NCBI RefSeq assembly: GCF_051622035.1
Contig: NC_135358.1
Location: 24,890,501 to 24,954,500, forward strand
DNA from: Arctopsyche grandis
Lineage: Eukaryota > Arthropoda > Insecta > Trichoptera > Hydropsychidae
Direction: 5' to 3'
DNA length: 64,000 bases
Of this stretch, positions 47,701-62,933 are shown one piece after another (position 1 is the first letter of the stretch; every line of letters starts with the position of its first letter). The notes beneath the pieces are model-generated. The model did not search any database and had not been told where the DNA came from. It saw nothing but the letters and a program-made list of their open reading frames with translations. The position numbers and the translations under genes were made by a program.

Positions 47701-50045
47701 CTTTTGAAACGTGACAAATTGCTGAAAATAAACTTCATTCCCTGTATCTTCCTGCGGATACATATTTATTTCTTACTACATAGTCATTTGTGTCAATCAC
47801 CATTAAAATGTTTTTACAAAATCGTATCAACTACATTTTCTCCCAGGATAATTATAATCAACGCCATCAGTGACTGCTGGTCGACGACCCAGTTTTCACG
47901 ACCATCATTATCTATCTACTATCCTTATACGGTGAACGAAAAAATCGTCACGAGTGAACAATTGTGCGAATGACAAAGCTCGTCAATATTAACGTGACTA
48001 ACAACTCTCCATTTTATATGTCCTTCAAACTCATCGCCGCCCCAAGACGACAAAAGCAATCTAGGACCAAAGTGGAGGGGACTTTCCACCGACAATGGAC
48101 CGGATCTGTTGGCTTCGATCCCCGGTATTTTCCATAAGCCTTGCACAATTGGAAATTACCGTCGGAGTTGCGACAAATCGATCCGAAACGTAATGCAGCA
48201 ACACCAGAAATGTCAGCCATTTTAGGTTAATCTTTAGCTGGAAACAAAAAAAAATTGAGACAATGGATATGTACAGATTCGTTTTTATCTATTGTAATAT
48301 TACGAAATATACCTAATCCATTCTACCATATTTATAGTTTTTATAGTTTCGCAATGATTCGAGCGTTCTGTGAAATAATTAAGGATTGTCTAAAAAACGA
48401 AATAATACAAATTAAGAACAATGTAAAAAATTCTATTTTCCCCATTTTAAATCTTTCCCCATGTTTTATGGCTTAATACTAATAGTATGATACATATAAT
48501 AGTGTTGTACCCGATGAAATATCATCGCATGGGTGTTAGCATATTAAGTAATTAATTAAAAATAAATAAAATAAATGTATCGGTCCTGTGGTTGATCCAC
48601 ACGCGGTCGTATTTTTTTCAAATACATTTTAAATATATTTAATTCAATATATATTTAATTGTTTATTATGAAAAAAATGGTAAAAACTACCTACCTACCT
48701 ATGTATGTACCTACCCATATATGTATAAACAATATAAAACACCAATAGAAAAATTAATTAACTAAATAAATTTTCAAAAGATGGCGCTAAATGCTCAGAA
48801 ACTTATTTCCCTGGAAGAAACATTGGTAGCAAACAGTATATATAGAAGTTCTTTGTTGAATTTTATTCATACGTTTTGTTGGCAGTGTTTTAACTATGAC
48901 GTACATATGTCGAATCGAAACGACTTTTTTAGTACGGCGAGCGTTATCTTACAAAGACACACAGAATAGCGCTATTATATATGATACCTAAATATAAAGA
49001 TTTTTTGTTTGTATTCAGAATATGAAAAATAATCATATAAAATAAAATAAATTATATACATACATACATATATATGTATTATATATAATCCCTAAAAGAA
49101 CCCTTTTTGATATCGAGATTTTTGTGAGAAATTCAGATTCATTCTTACTAGCTACAGTTGAAAATATTACAAAACACTCATAGAAGTTTCCATCTCTCTT
49201 TACACTAAAACTATAGTTATTGATAACCATAGTTTGTTATGAAAATAGTAAATCAGTTATTGTTTTCCTTGAACATTAAAAGTATTCCAGAGCACAATTT
49301 TGAAATGCCACGTATTACTATCTGTTAATAGTTTAGAAACGCCATCTATGTTGTTTTAAAGAATTATTAAAAAATATACATACATGTATGTTTATGTTAT
49401 ACAAATTTTGAATAAAAGTACACATATTATGCTTGTACCTACTATTTTAATACATGTTAATATAATTATTTTACTTAAAATTCATCAGGCGTAATCAGGT
49501 TTATTAATTCATCAGGTTTAAATAAAAATGAATAAATTGAAATATTCTTAACATTTATTATTCCTTCATACATTTTATGAGCAATACATTTTCTCTATTA
49601 ATTAATACGTTATATTTGGAACACACATGCACTTATGAACATACACACATAGTTATACATATAATATTTATATGTATGGAGTGCAATAAAATATATATGT
49701 ATATATATATGAATTTCTCTGTAGAGGAAAATAACGACACAAACAAAATAAAATAAGTTAAACTGGATATTTTTGATAGAAAAAACATTATTTCACACAA
49801 CCAAAAGCAAATTTGGCATTAGTAAATTTACAAAAATTACAAAATGATTGTACATATGTATGTATGCCAAATCAAAAACATTGTCAAAGTGGCCACCACT
49901 ACATAAAAACCATAAGTATGATTTTACTAGGAAATGAAATCTATGTAATTATATATAAATATATACGTGCGTGAGTGTGCTTAATGCTACATAATTATAA
50001 TTATACTTAATACATTTAATATATTTTGAATTAAACTTGAAGCTT
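47701..50045. other. Non-coding stretch with one possible exon island
   Basis: 47925-48220 is less AT-rich and open on both strands. The minus reading (GPRLLLSSWGGDEFEGHIKW, acceptor-like sites upstream and a GTTAGT donor) looks most protein-like, but I could not name a family or complete a gene. The remainder is AT-rich. Confidence 0.3.
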
Positions 50046-50196
50046 GTTATAACTAGACTTGGGCTATTCGTCAGGGCAATTGTAGTGTAGCACAGGACAG
50101 TGTTCAAAGCAAAAGAGCAAAAAATCCTGTGAAACATGTGTTTCTGAGAAATTAGCAATTGTGCCCTGTAACAACTAGCCGAAGTCTAGTTATAAC
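50046..50196. mobile_element. MITE with GTTATAACTAGACTT ends, 151 bp
   Basis: Starts GTTATAACTAGACTTGGGCT and ends with the inverse AAGTCTAGTTATAAC; the arms continue imperfectly for about 40 bp (GGGCAATTG left, CAATTGTGCCC right). An internal CACAGGA/TCCTGTG pair suggests further fold-back. Confidence 0.75.
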
Positions 50197-51109
50197 ATGC
50201 GTGCATTTTATCAAATACGTAGTTGAGATCAATTGCATTTAGATTTTTATCAATGATGTGCTATTTAAATAAAATATATTTCTTCTTCTATTCATAAGTA
50301 TATATATGTACATACAATTACTAAATACTAGAAATGAGCCAATCAATTGAATAATATATGTACATATATTCACTTCAACAAATCAACTGCTTCTTACTTA
50401 GACATATCCAAACTTTCTCAAAAGCTCAATCTCAATAGCTTTTATTTTCACTCTTTTATTGTAAATTCATAATTTCCATCTAATAAATTCGTTTTGTGTT
50501 AGCTATTTATTAATCAAAAGATTTTTAAACACACCAATCTTTTTCATATTTTTAAGAAATTTTTTGACATTATACTAGAATAATAATAATAATCTTGACT
50601 TCACATTTTAAAAAGCAAAATCTATTTACCAATTGAAGCTTTGGCCCCAGTGTTTAACACTCTTTATGAAAAAATACTGTAAGTGTTAAAAATATCGACA
50701 TGCATACAATATGTTTTAATGAAAAAATACACATGTAGATACATACAACTTGTGTGCAATAATGTAATTAATATTTCAAAGAAGAACCAAACCAAAACTT
50801 AAACTATGAGTATGCTAAAATATTTTTATTCTAAAAATCACTGTCAATATATGTATGTACATATGTACTTCAAGGATTATAATGAATTGCAATAAAAATT
50901 ATTTTAAATTCCAAAAGTGCTTATATTTTATTTTTTATTAATTATTAAAGGTACACCAAACTAACTAACACCAAAAATTACTATTTAATATGTCAGTAGG
51001 ATCAACCGTTAAAATAAGCTATTTTAGAACCCCTGTTAAAATTATGGAATTCATTCACGAATATATGTATGTAAACAAAAACATTTGCAATAAAAATGAC
51101 ACTTATTAC
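50197..51109. other. AT-rich non-coding stretch
   Basis: No feature recognised. Confidence 0.5.
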
Positions 51110-51242
51110 TAGAGCCCGGATAACCAAGGTGCCGTTTATTGTTCAAATGTTGTAAATGCATTGTTAAAGGTTTGCCGAACCTTTTTTACAAAGCATTTAC
51201 AACAATTGAAAAATAGGCGGCACCTTGGCTATCCGTACTCTA
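51110..51242. mobile_element. hAT-type MITE, 133 bp, with 8-bp target duplication
   Basis: Nearly the whole element is a fold-back: about 48-bp arms from TAGAGCCCGGATAACCAAGG on the left and the inverse ending CCTTGGCTATCCGTACTCTA on the right. It is flanked by CTTATTAC at 51102-51109 and 51243-51250, an exact 8-bp duplication. Confidence 0.85.
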
Positions 51243-53800
51243 CTTATTACCATTGTAACTTCACAGATAATGCTTCTTGAGTTTTAAAATTATATTATAT
51301 CTAATATTCTATTATTGGTATACATTTGGGTCATCATAAAATATTCAAAACGAAATACAAAATTTTCATATATCATACCTAATATGTATGTATATGCATA
51401 TAAAACTTTGCAAATTATTTTGCTGGACAAATGGGGAAATGGCGATTTTTTTATTACATTCAATAGAGAGACCGCTAATTACCTTAATACAGTCAGACGA
51501 AATATTTATTTTTTTAAATGAGCATCATCTAATCTTTATGTACATGTAGATGACGCATTTCATTAATAATTTTAGGTATTGGTGATTTAATCTGTTCATA
51601 CGATGAATATACTTAAATGAAGACAGATGGTTGAATGTCACATCCACAGCCTTCCGCTCCATCTTTTGAGGAAACTGTTCCATTTACATATACTACACAT
51701 GGACTACAATTTACAATATGAATAATTTTAAATTACTTTTTTTATGTACATACATTCATTTTTGGCACAATGAAGAACTCACAGCTTGCGTCTGCTCTTA
51801 TGCTAATTATAAGTAGTTTTTAATTAACATTAATATTTAAAAATTTAACAACATTTATATAATATAATAAAACCAAAAAAAAAATGAGACAAAGCTAAAT
51901 TCAAATGATTGCAATCAAAGAACAGCTTTCAATCAATAGACACAACTTATTTATTAATTAAAAGGTATGTAAGTATTGCTTAAATATGAGCAAGAAATTA
52001 GGTATACTGGTATGAATTATAGCTATATTAAAAATCATTACATACATATATACATACAATTATTTGATTAAATTTAAAATGTATTAATGTTTAAATTATA
52101 TTATATTATGAGAATTATTTCTTTCAATCAAAACGCTATCGAGTTTTAAAGTTTAACTCATGTTTTCTATAAATATATTTATGTCAATTTTTGTTCACAA
52201 TTTTTATAATAAAAATAAGCTGTATAGTTTGCGTACATAAAAATATTTAAGTTTTTTATTTCATATTTTTATACACACCAAAAATATATACAAAATATAA
52301 TATTTAAATTTAGAATATACAGAAGATAAAAATGTAAATTACGTACAAAGCACGACAGTCCAGTTTTAAAAAGTATGTAATTTAAGATTTTCCAAAATCA
52401 TGTATATTACGGTGAATTATTTTTCTAGCACATTATTATAATAATACTGAAGGTTTTATTACCGTTTTATGTTCACAGGTCTAAAATCAGTATACAGAAA
52501 TGTTTTGTATAAAAAATAATCTATCATTTTTAAAATCAGCGTTTTTTTCTAAAGTTTCTAAGAGATTTTATTCATGAATTTTTCATTGGGTATATTTATT
52601 CTTTTAAGAAAACATTGAACGCCATCTTATATTTTAATTACATAGTTAAATTTTAGCACTAAGAAATTTTCCAGAAATAGTTTTATATTCCTTAGCACCT
52701 TATTAGATTGACACGATTTAAATTCCATTCATATATAATATTCATAAAAAAACTTTGCTATCGATAAAAACTAAAGAGATAGTATTATATAAAACGCTAC
52801 AGTGCAAGTAATTTCATAGATAATTACGTGAAACAGTCAACATTTAGTATATTTTTTTACTTTTTTTAAATCAATTGTTAAATATTATCATGTGATGTTA
52901 GTCCTTACACACATTTGTACTTATAAGGGGAAAATTTGCACTTGCTAAAAATCGAACTCGAAATGTTCGATACAAATGAAGCAACTTTTATTATACACGA
53001 GACTTGCAATAATTTACATATGTTTATGTATATGCAAATGAGATATGTTACAGTTATAATATATGTACATACATATGTATGAATTTATGTACATTTGGGC
53101 GTTAACTCGGGTGGACGTGATTCATTTTTTTAATGATTGTCCGACTTTAGTATTTTCTTGGATGATACAAGATAACATGCAACAAATTAGTATTCTTAAT
53201 ATTTCGGTACAATAATTTAAGAAAAATTAAATTATACAATATAGTTTTTATATTTATAAGTTTTTTATAAATACCTGTGATTTTGATGTGACGAGACATT
53301 AATGTCAAGATCTTCCGTAATTTGGTAAAGACGATAATCTTTCCTGGCTAATAGAGGATCGCAAATAATTTTTAATCAATTTTGAAAAGGGTCGTTCCTT
53401 TTGAAGCTACAGTGACGGGTAGAGTTAAAAATATTCTGATATCCCAAGATAGGTAAGAGTTCACACGGGTTGTGAATAATGTCTGCTCATGGTAGTCGCC
53501 TACATCCAAATACGGATACAGTACCGAAAGAAGAATATTGTATATACATATGTACATATTTATTATAACTGTAACATAATTATTGTGTTTATTCTTTTAT
53601 TTATATTTTTTTTTTTGCTTTTTGATATCTGAAAATTTTAAAAAAGCAAATCAAGATGGTTAATATTTGAATTAAGTAACTTGTGCTTGCAGTTAGTTTA
53701 TTATTTTTATCGCTCAAAAAATATAGAGGGAAATATTTTCAATTTATGTATGTATGTATATAAATATAAATAAAACGAGTTTCATTTATGTGAATAATAT
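51243..53800. other. AT-rich intergenic stretch
   Basis: Nothing recognised except, near 53697-53702, TTTATT (minus-strand AATAAA) about 100 bp past the stop of the acyltransferase gene. Confidence 0.5.
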
Positions 53801-56502
53801 TTATGCTAACTTCTTTGCTTTCCCTTTTTTGAAGTTTAAATAAATCATTTCTAAATGATGAAAACCTCCTGTGAAATAATTGAGTATTATAAATGAAGTA
53901 CATAAAAAGGCAACAATCCATCTCAACGTTTGAAAATAATACATAGCCAATGGATACAGAATAACTAGGGCAGTCCAAAATATCAAAGCGACTATAAGCC
54001 CTGACTTTTGAGTATGTTGTATATAATTGTGTGCATCAATAAATTTCCCTGGAAATTTTAAATATATTTTTGTAATTCATAATATGTATAAATATTAGTA
54101 AAAAAAAGTATAAACGCAGAATTAATAAACTTACGATGAGTATAAAAATTATCCAATTTCTCTTCTTTGTTTTTCCAAATATCGTTCAACCAATTTCCTA
54201 AAGATATGGGATCGTCCGGTAAGGAATTTATAGAATATCTGCATCAAAAGTTATTAATGATATTTTTTAATTGTTACCTTAAGCATACCTAGTTAATATA
54301 AGTCAATATTATAATATGTGAATAATCACAAACCTTTTAATATAGAAATGTACTCCAGTTGGAAAGCGCCCAGTAATCATATCTTTCAAACAACATGTTT
54401 CCACTAGTTCTGGTGTGGCTTTCTTGAAGTTCTCATAACCAATTGTAATATCATATACAGCTGTCAACTTTGGTTGAAGTAATTGAACCAGACTGGTGAA
54501 ACCTCTAGTTCTCGGGTGCAACACCTGCCTATATGTCTAAAAATATGTATTTTTATTTTTATTTTCTTCATTATCTTATCAACTACACATTTTAAAATGT
54601 AAACTAACCGGTAAGTTGAATTTCTTTGCAAAAGCATCGCTCTTTTTAATACTTTGCTCAGTCAGATCTGTACCTTCAGGGAATATCAAAAGTTGATGAG
54701 TATAATCCATACCGTATAAATAATTTATCACCGATTTGATTTCGGCTTCATCCTGTTCCCAATTTCTTTTTATGTATGTATAGCAGTTCATTTGCATAAC
54801 CCATCCTATAATTAGAATTAATCAAAACCTAGAAAATAAACTTTGTGTAATAGTTATTATTTTAATATAAACATGCATTTACCAGGTCCTGGTATATGTC
54901 GAATCTCATCTTTCAGCACATATTTCATTCGCAGTTTTTGGTTGAAAATATTGTTTAACATATTCAATGGATTCAAACATCGACTTTTATCACAAGACAC
55001 TCCATTTTTCTGTACGCTAAGCCCACCATTCTGATAACGATATTTGCCATTTAGCACCGGTTCAAATTTATCAACACCCTCTTTCAAATATTGAGGTTTT
55101 CTGGTGGCGTGGAACATGCATAACCACAAATAATTCCAATCTACCCTTGTTCTATGATTTACAACCACCATACAAGTTTCTTCGGGGTCCAAATAATCTC
55201 CGTGTACATATATTTTGGTACCAAATAGCATTTGGAGTATAGCCTGAAATCAAATATGTATTTCTAATTAAATATTAAACGATATTTACTTTTAAATTCA
55301 ATTTGTTTTAAAACAAGTGATTTTTTTTATTGTTTATAGCCTCTATATATATGTATAAATTGGTATTTGTTGTCCTATATACGTATCCAATAAAATTAAA
55401 GTAGGAATAAAAATGAGTAAAAATCAACATGTGCCAAAACGAAACAATCAATTTTCAGTAACACCAAAAAAAAAAGTTCGCAAAATTGGCCGGAAAAAAA
55501 TTATACACTGTAAAGCTTGCTGTAAAAACATGGAAAGCATTGTCTACAATATGATCAATCATCTAAGGATTGATAACAACAGTTGTATCAAGAATAGATG
55601 TTGTTCACAAGATTATTTATCATATGAAGCTTGTCAATCTCGATGTTCCGAAGCTACAAAATGCTATCACCATTCAAAAAGTAACGAATCGTCGGATCAT
55701 TATCATCACAGCGATGCCGCAGTGACATCGGTTGTTAAAACAACCAAAAAATCGGAAGAAAACTTAATGCAAAGATACTATAATGAGATGTGCAACATGT
55801 TAAAGCTGGACGGCTCTGTTTTAGTAACGGAATCGCTTAAAAATCCCACTTGTCTACATAATTAGTAAAAATGATGATTAATTGTACTACATTTTACTGA
55901 CTTAATTATATAAAGAACAATAAATTTTTATGCTGTTTAAACTAAATTATGCTGTTTTGTAATTACAAAAATTGTATTGAATAAAATAAATATATATGTA
56001 TGTACATATGTATAATCGTTATGGACCGCTCAACTATATAATAAAGTTCAATTGCTTTTGGAAGCAATATAAATTAAAGTAGGGATTTATTAGTAGAATA
56101 ATTTCAATATATATTTTTAATAATTTTATTATATGTGGAACCGTTTCAACAAAAATGAATTATTGATTTTTGCCAAAATTATACAATATTTCCATCTTGG
56201 TGATTGTTCAAAAACTATATTAAATATTTTAAATATAGAAAATAAAACTCACCGTTGGATATAGTTCCCAAAACGCAAATATTTTATCTGTGATGACACG
56301 AAATGCATGATTACTAAAAAGTAAAACAGGTATCGCTGGACAATAAAATGCAAGGAAACCTAAAAAATATTAACATACGTATAAATATAAAAAATATTTA
56401 AACTGCAAATAAATAAACAACGTAAATTTTCTCACCGAAAAATATACTAAAATACCAAAGAATGCAGAACGTAATTCCTTTGAACAAATTAACTAATTCC
56501 AT
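53801..56502 (-). CDS. Lysocardiolipin / 1-acylglycerol-phosphate acyltransferase-like, 428 aa, 7 exons
   Basis: Exons (minus strand): 56436-56502, 56253-56359, 54883-55243, 54609-54805, 54334-54536, 54135-54238, 53801-54048; 1287 nt, 429 codons. It belongs to the LPLAT/PlsC family that transfers acyl chains from acyl-CoA to lysophospholipids at the ER or mitochondrial-associated membrane. Motif I NHRTRVDW (catalytic HX4D: His88, Asp93), a PGPGWVMQ region, motif III FPEGTD (220-225), and VLHPRTRGFT are diagnostic of the LCLAT1/AGPAT5 group. Membrane helices are near residues 5-25, 25-45 and in the last exon (two). Exon 3 has about 45 extra residues between motif I and the GPG segment compared with vertebrate LCLAT1 as I know it. 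Donor of exon 5 is GTTTGT, a weak but usable site. LCLAT1 versus AGPAT5 is not decided. Confidence 0.92.
55413..55865 (+). CDS. Small Cys/His-rich protein nested in the acyltransferase intron, 150 aa
   Basis: A single-exon frame on the strand opposite to the acyltransferase, wholly inside that gene's intron 2. It has a basic start (residues 19-29, TPKKKVRKIGRKK), then CKACCKNMESIVYNMINHL and a downstream Cys, spaced like a degenerate BED-type zinc finger, a cluster of cysteines (RCCSQDY, CQSRCSEATKCYHH), a His/Ser stretch and a C-terminal part without cysteine spacing (LMQRYYNEMCNMLKLDGSVL). AATAAA follows at 55919-55924. A nuclear, nucleic-acid-binding role or a domesticated transposon fragment are both possible. 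Frame length in AT-rich DNA, amino-acid composition and the poly(A) signal argue it is real; no homolog is recognised. Confidence 0.6.
   Translation: MSKNQHVPKRNNQFSVTPKKKVRKIGRKKIIHCKACCKNMESIVYNMINHLRIDNNSCIKNRCCSQDYLSYEACQSRCSEATKCYHHSKSNESSDHYHHSDAAVTSVVKTTKKSEENLMQRYYNEMCNMLKLDGSVLVTESLKNPTCLHN
56130..56178 (-). repeat. SINE core fragment
   Basis: GGAACCGTTTCAACAAAAAT followed by a TTTTGCCAAAAT-like stretch is the reverse complement of part of the SINE core (GAAACGGTTCC). Too short for more. Confidence 0.4.
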
Positions 56503-57240
56503 TTTAAAATCAAAACTAAGCTGTCACTGAATAATTTAAACAATTCAACTCATATTTCCATTACACACATACTTGCGATGAATAAAATACCTGTGTATAT
56601 TCATAGGAAAACTATTTTTACGGAGATGTTACGACTTGACTTTTCCGTGGGTTTCCACTAATGACACGGGCGGCGATGAAACCCTTCATGAACTACACAC
56701 GCTTAAGTCGACAGAATCACGGCTTAAATTGGATATGGCATAATTCAGAGTTGTGTGGCTTCCTGTGGACGACATTTACCAACGAAACCCAAACCACGAT
56801 AAAAATAAGATAAATGTAATTTTAGAAGATATTAAATAGCAGTCTCGGAACTAACAAAACGAGTGCAGGGTGAACAAAAAGGAACGTGTGTGAGTGATAA
56901 AAAAGCCGGAAATAAAACGCGTGCGTATAATCTTCCAGACCTAACTAAACTCCCGGGATGAAAATTTACTGTGAAACCCTGGAAAATTGTATCCCCGGCT
57001 AAAAATCCTGTATGAGGTTATAGGGGTGTGGGAATTTGAGCTTTATTCGCTCGTACATTAGAATCAATTCAGTTTCCGTTGGCAACTCACTTCATCCCTT
57101 TAACGCACACTTTCCTGCAGAGAAAATCAATACAGCTTCCCCTTTCGGTCCAGCTGGGTTAGGATATGCTGTTTGTCTCGCTCATACGCATCATACACGT
57201 CTGTTCTTTCTCTTTCTATCACTGGGTTGCTATATGTAAT
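56503..57240. promoter_or_regulatory. Upstream region of the acyltransferase gene
   Basis: Contains the 5' UTR and promoter of the minus-strand acyltransferase. 56620-57220 is notably less AT-rich than the surroundings. No TATA box was identified with confidence and no other gene is seen. Confidence 0.4.
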
Positions 57241-60068
57241 AAATGTTCATTTTCCAGATTCAAAATTTTGATAGTATAATATTTTATTTAAATGAAAATA
57301 AACATATGAATTTGATGATACGTAGTTCTTGTTAAAACAAAAGTCGTTATTAATTTACAATAATTGGTCTAAAGAAAGGCATGTACTTTGCATCACAATT
57401 ACAATTACCTTTTCTTATGTAAGTTAAATTACGTACGTCTTATTTTTACAAGGCTTTTTTATTGATCAAAATTTGCACTCAAATCAATTTTTAGCAGTTA
57501 TTCTCATAAAAGAATCCATCTTGTAAAAGAAAAAAATTACTTTTAATAAAATACTACAAGAACAGAACAAATATTTACGTATTTAAAAATAATAATTATT
57601 TTAAATCACATTATAGATAGTATAATATGCTAACTGCAGTATTAATTTTTAAAATCTTTAATGTTTTCTAATCAAAAAAATAACTCATAGTATACAAAAA
57701 GTCAATGAAAATTTTTCTATTGCAAAAATGAAGAGTGAAGTTTTGAAAATTGGGATCATTGGAAAAGTGGAAGTGTGTATATTGGATATGTGGATAAATT
57801 GAAAAACATGAGAACTTAAAAATACACTTTATTAATCCTGTTATCACCATATATGTATGTATATATGCTAAATAAATCTTGATTGAAATTGTTCATAAAT
57901 CTTTGAAATTGCATTTCCTCCAAATTAAAAAAAAATGTATTAACAAACATTAGAATTTTTACAAAATATTTTAAAAACACAAGTACTGTTTGAATTGCAA
58001 TCGCAATTAAAATTTCTTAAATATTTCATAACATATAAAGTATCACAATTTTTGTAAAAACATAAGAGTTACAAAAAAAATAATAATAAACAACATAACG
58101 TAACGGCCATGCCGAATATATGTATACGGATAAACACTGATAACACATTTCAACGTACTACATATAATATATTATTATATGTATATACGACTCACATAAA
58201 TGCTTCAAAATGTACTATAAAGTAAATTGGTAACATGTTTGATTTTTCTATGAAATTAAATTTGTAAAATCGTCACAACTAATATTACACACTGATAGTT
58301 TCGAAGAAATTGGCTCCAGATGGCCGTCAAGCGTGATTTTTATTTAATTTTAACAATGTACAAATCTTAAATTACATATGTATATTATTTACAAAGGTGA
58401 ATGTTACATAGTAAGCTTCCAATAGTCTAACCAGATTTTAATTTGAATGGTGGAATTAAATGAAAAAATAAAAATGGCACAAAGTTAGTACGGTTGTATG
58501 TCAAATTGTACTGATCTTTTAGTACTATTAATTTTTATTATTACCATAATTTAAAATACACAAGCAACGTAAAATTTACTCATCATAGTATTCGCGATTC
58601 AATCGAAAGTTTTAGGGCAACCCTGTACTTCATACTTTGATAGTATAATATATGTATATACCTCTTACATATTTTATGAGACAAATGTATAGATTTATAT
58701 ATTACATATCACATACTAACATATACACATATGTCTCTATGTATTATTTATTATATACTGATATGCAAAAAACAAAGAAAATTCTAAAGGAAAATAATTA
58801 AAAGTACAACAAATATTCAATGTACATACATTTAATTAGCTAAGAATCTATTGTAACATCACATATGTATTTATTTACTTTGGACAAGTAACGACTTAAT
58901 ATCTTTGAAGCTAATTTATTTCATTATACAATACAACCATATGATGAATTCAATTTTTACATAAATTGGAAACAAAAATAATTAAAACAATCCTTAAAAA
59001 ATAAAAATAAACCAAAATGTAATGTTTACAACGATTGAATGGCAACATTAAACTATTATATTTTTAATCATTAAAAAGACAATTTAATAGATTTGTTAAT
59101 TATTTTAATAGCAACAAACTACTAAGATGTTGATAAATTTACAAACAATTCACATCATAACTAAATACAGCCATCTTTTTAATAAACTCTCCACAGTATT
59201 TAAAATCGGCCTTACTACTCAGAATCACAGCCTCGTCACTGGTGATTTTATGACCTCAAACATCAAGTGTCGTAAATAACTTTACACACCAACATAATTA
59301 TAAAATAATATTTAAATATACATAATAAGAAAAGCTCTGACATTAGAAACAAAGCTTATTTTTTTAATAAATTAGCTGCAGTCGAATAGAATAATTAACT
59401 TTATCAAATTTTACTATGGCTTACAAGAATACTATCAAAATAGTACACGCATTTCATGATTCAGAAGATTGGTATTTATTTATACCAAATTCATATTATC
59501 GTTGAATTAAGATTTCTTGATACATAAATGATTTAGAAAAATACTAACACCAGTCAATGTCATCAATATAAACAATTAAATTATAAATATTCTTCATAAC
59601 ATCTTTAACATTATCACAAATGTTTACATGTAATAGAATTGTGCATAACAATTACAATATTACACAAAATTGATTAAGCTTCTTGTTTAAATTATTAGAT
59701 ATTTATTACAGAAGTCACAAGCAAATGGGTGTGTAAGAATGTTTCAATACACAAATTGAATTTAAAAAAAAAAAGTATTCATTAAAGTAAATATAGTCAT
59801 TTATACAGTCATAATCGATCACAAACACCGCAAAATGCTTAAGTAAAAATCACTTTACACACTCATAAAGAATACGCGCCCAATTGAGAACATATGTATT
59901 GACTTTGACTCCTACTCATTCACTACGACGAAATAAATGATTGCTCCCCATATTGGCGATTGCACGAAATGACACGAGCACGAAGGGATTCATAGACATC
60001 ATTCATCTTGAAGAGATCCAGGGTGAACTGGGAAAAGTTCGCCACCCTTGCAGCCCGTGAATTCATTC
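57241..60068. other. Probable long 3' UTR of ERR plus intergenic sequence
   Basis: AT-rich, with many ATTTA and TTTATT (minus AATAAA) strings, e.g. near 57458. Just after the ERR stop (59930-60068) the sequence is less AT-rich and likely transcribed. How far the 3' UTR extends cannot be read from sequence. Confidence 0.4.
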
Positions 60069-62927
<2,859 letters not shown>

Positions 62928-62933
62928 GGAAAC

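Noticed and set aside
47925-48220. Minus-strand coding exon
   Set aside because: Two overlapping frames both look partly protein-like and no family was recognised; left as an unassigned island.
57036-57239. Plus-strand frame of 67 codons upstream of the acyltransferase
   Set aside because: No motif, no conserved start context, and located in a likely promoter region.
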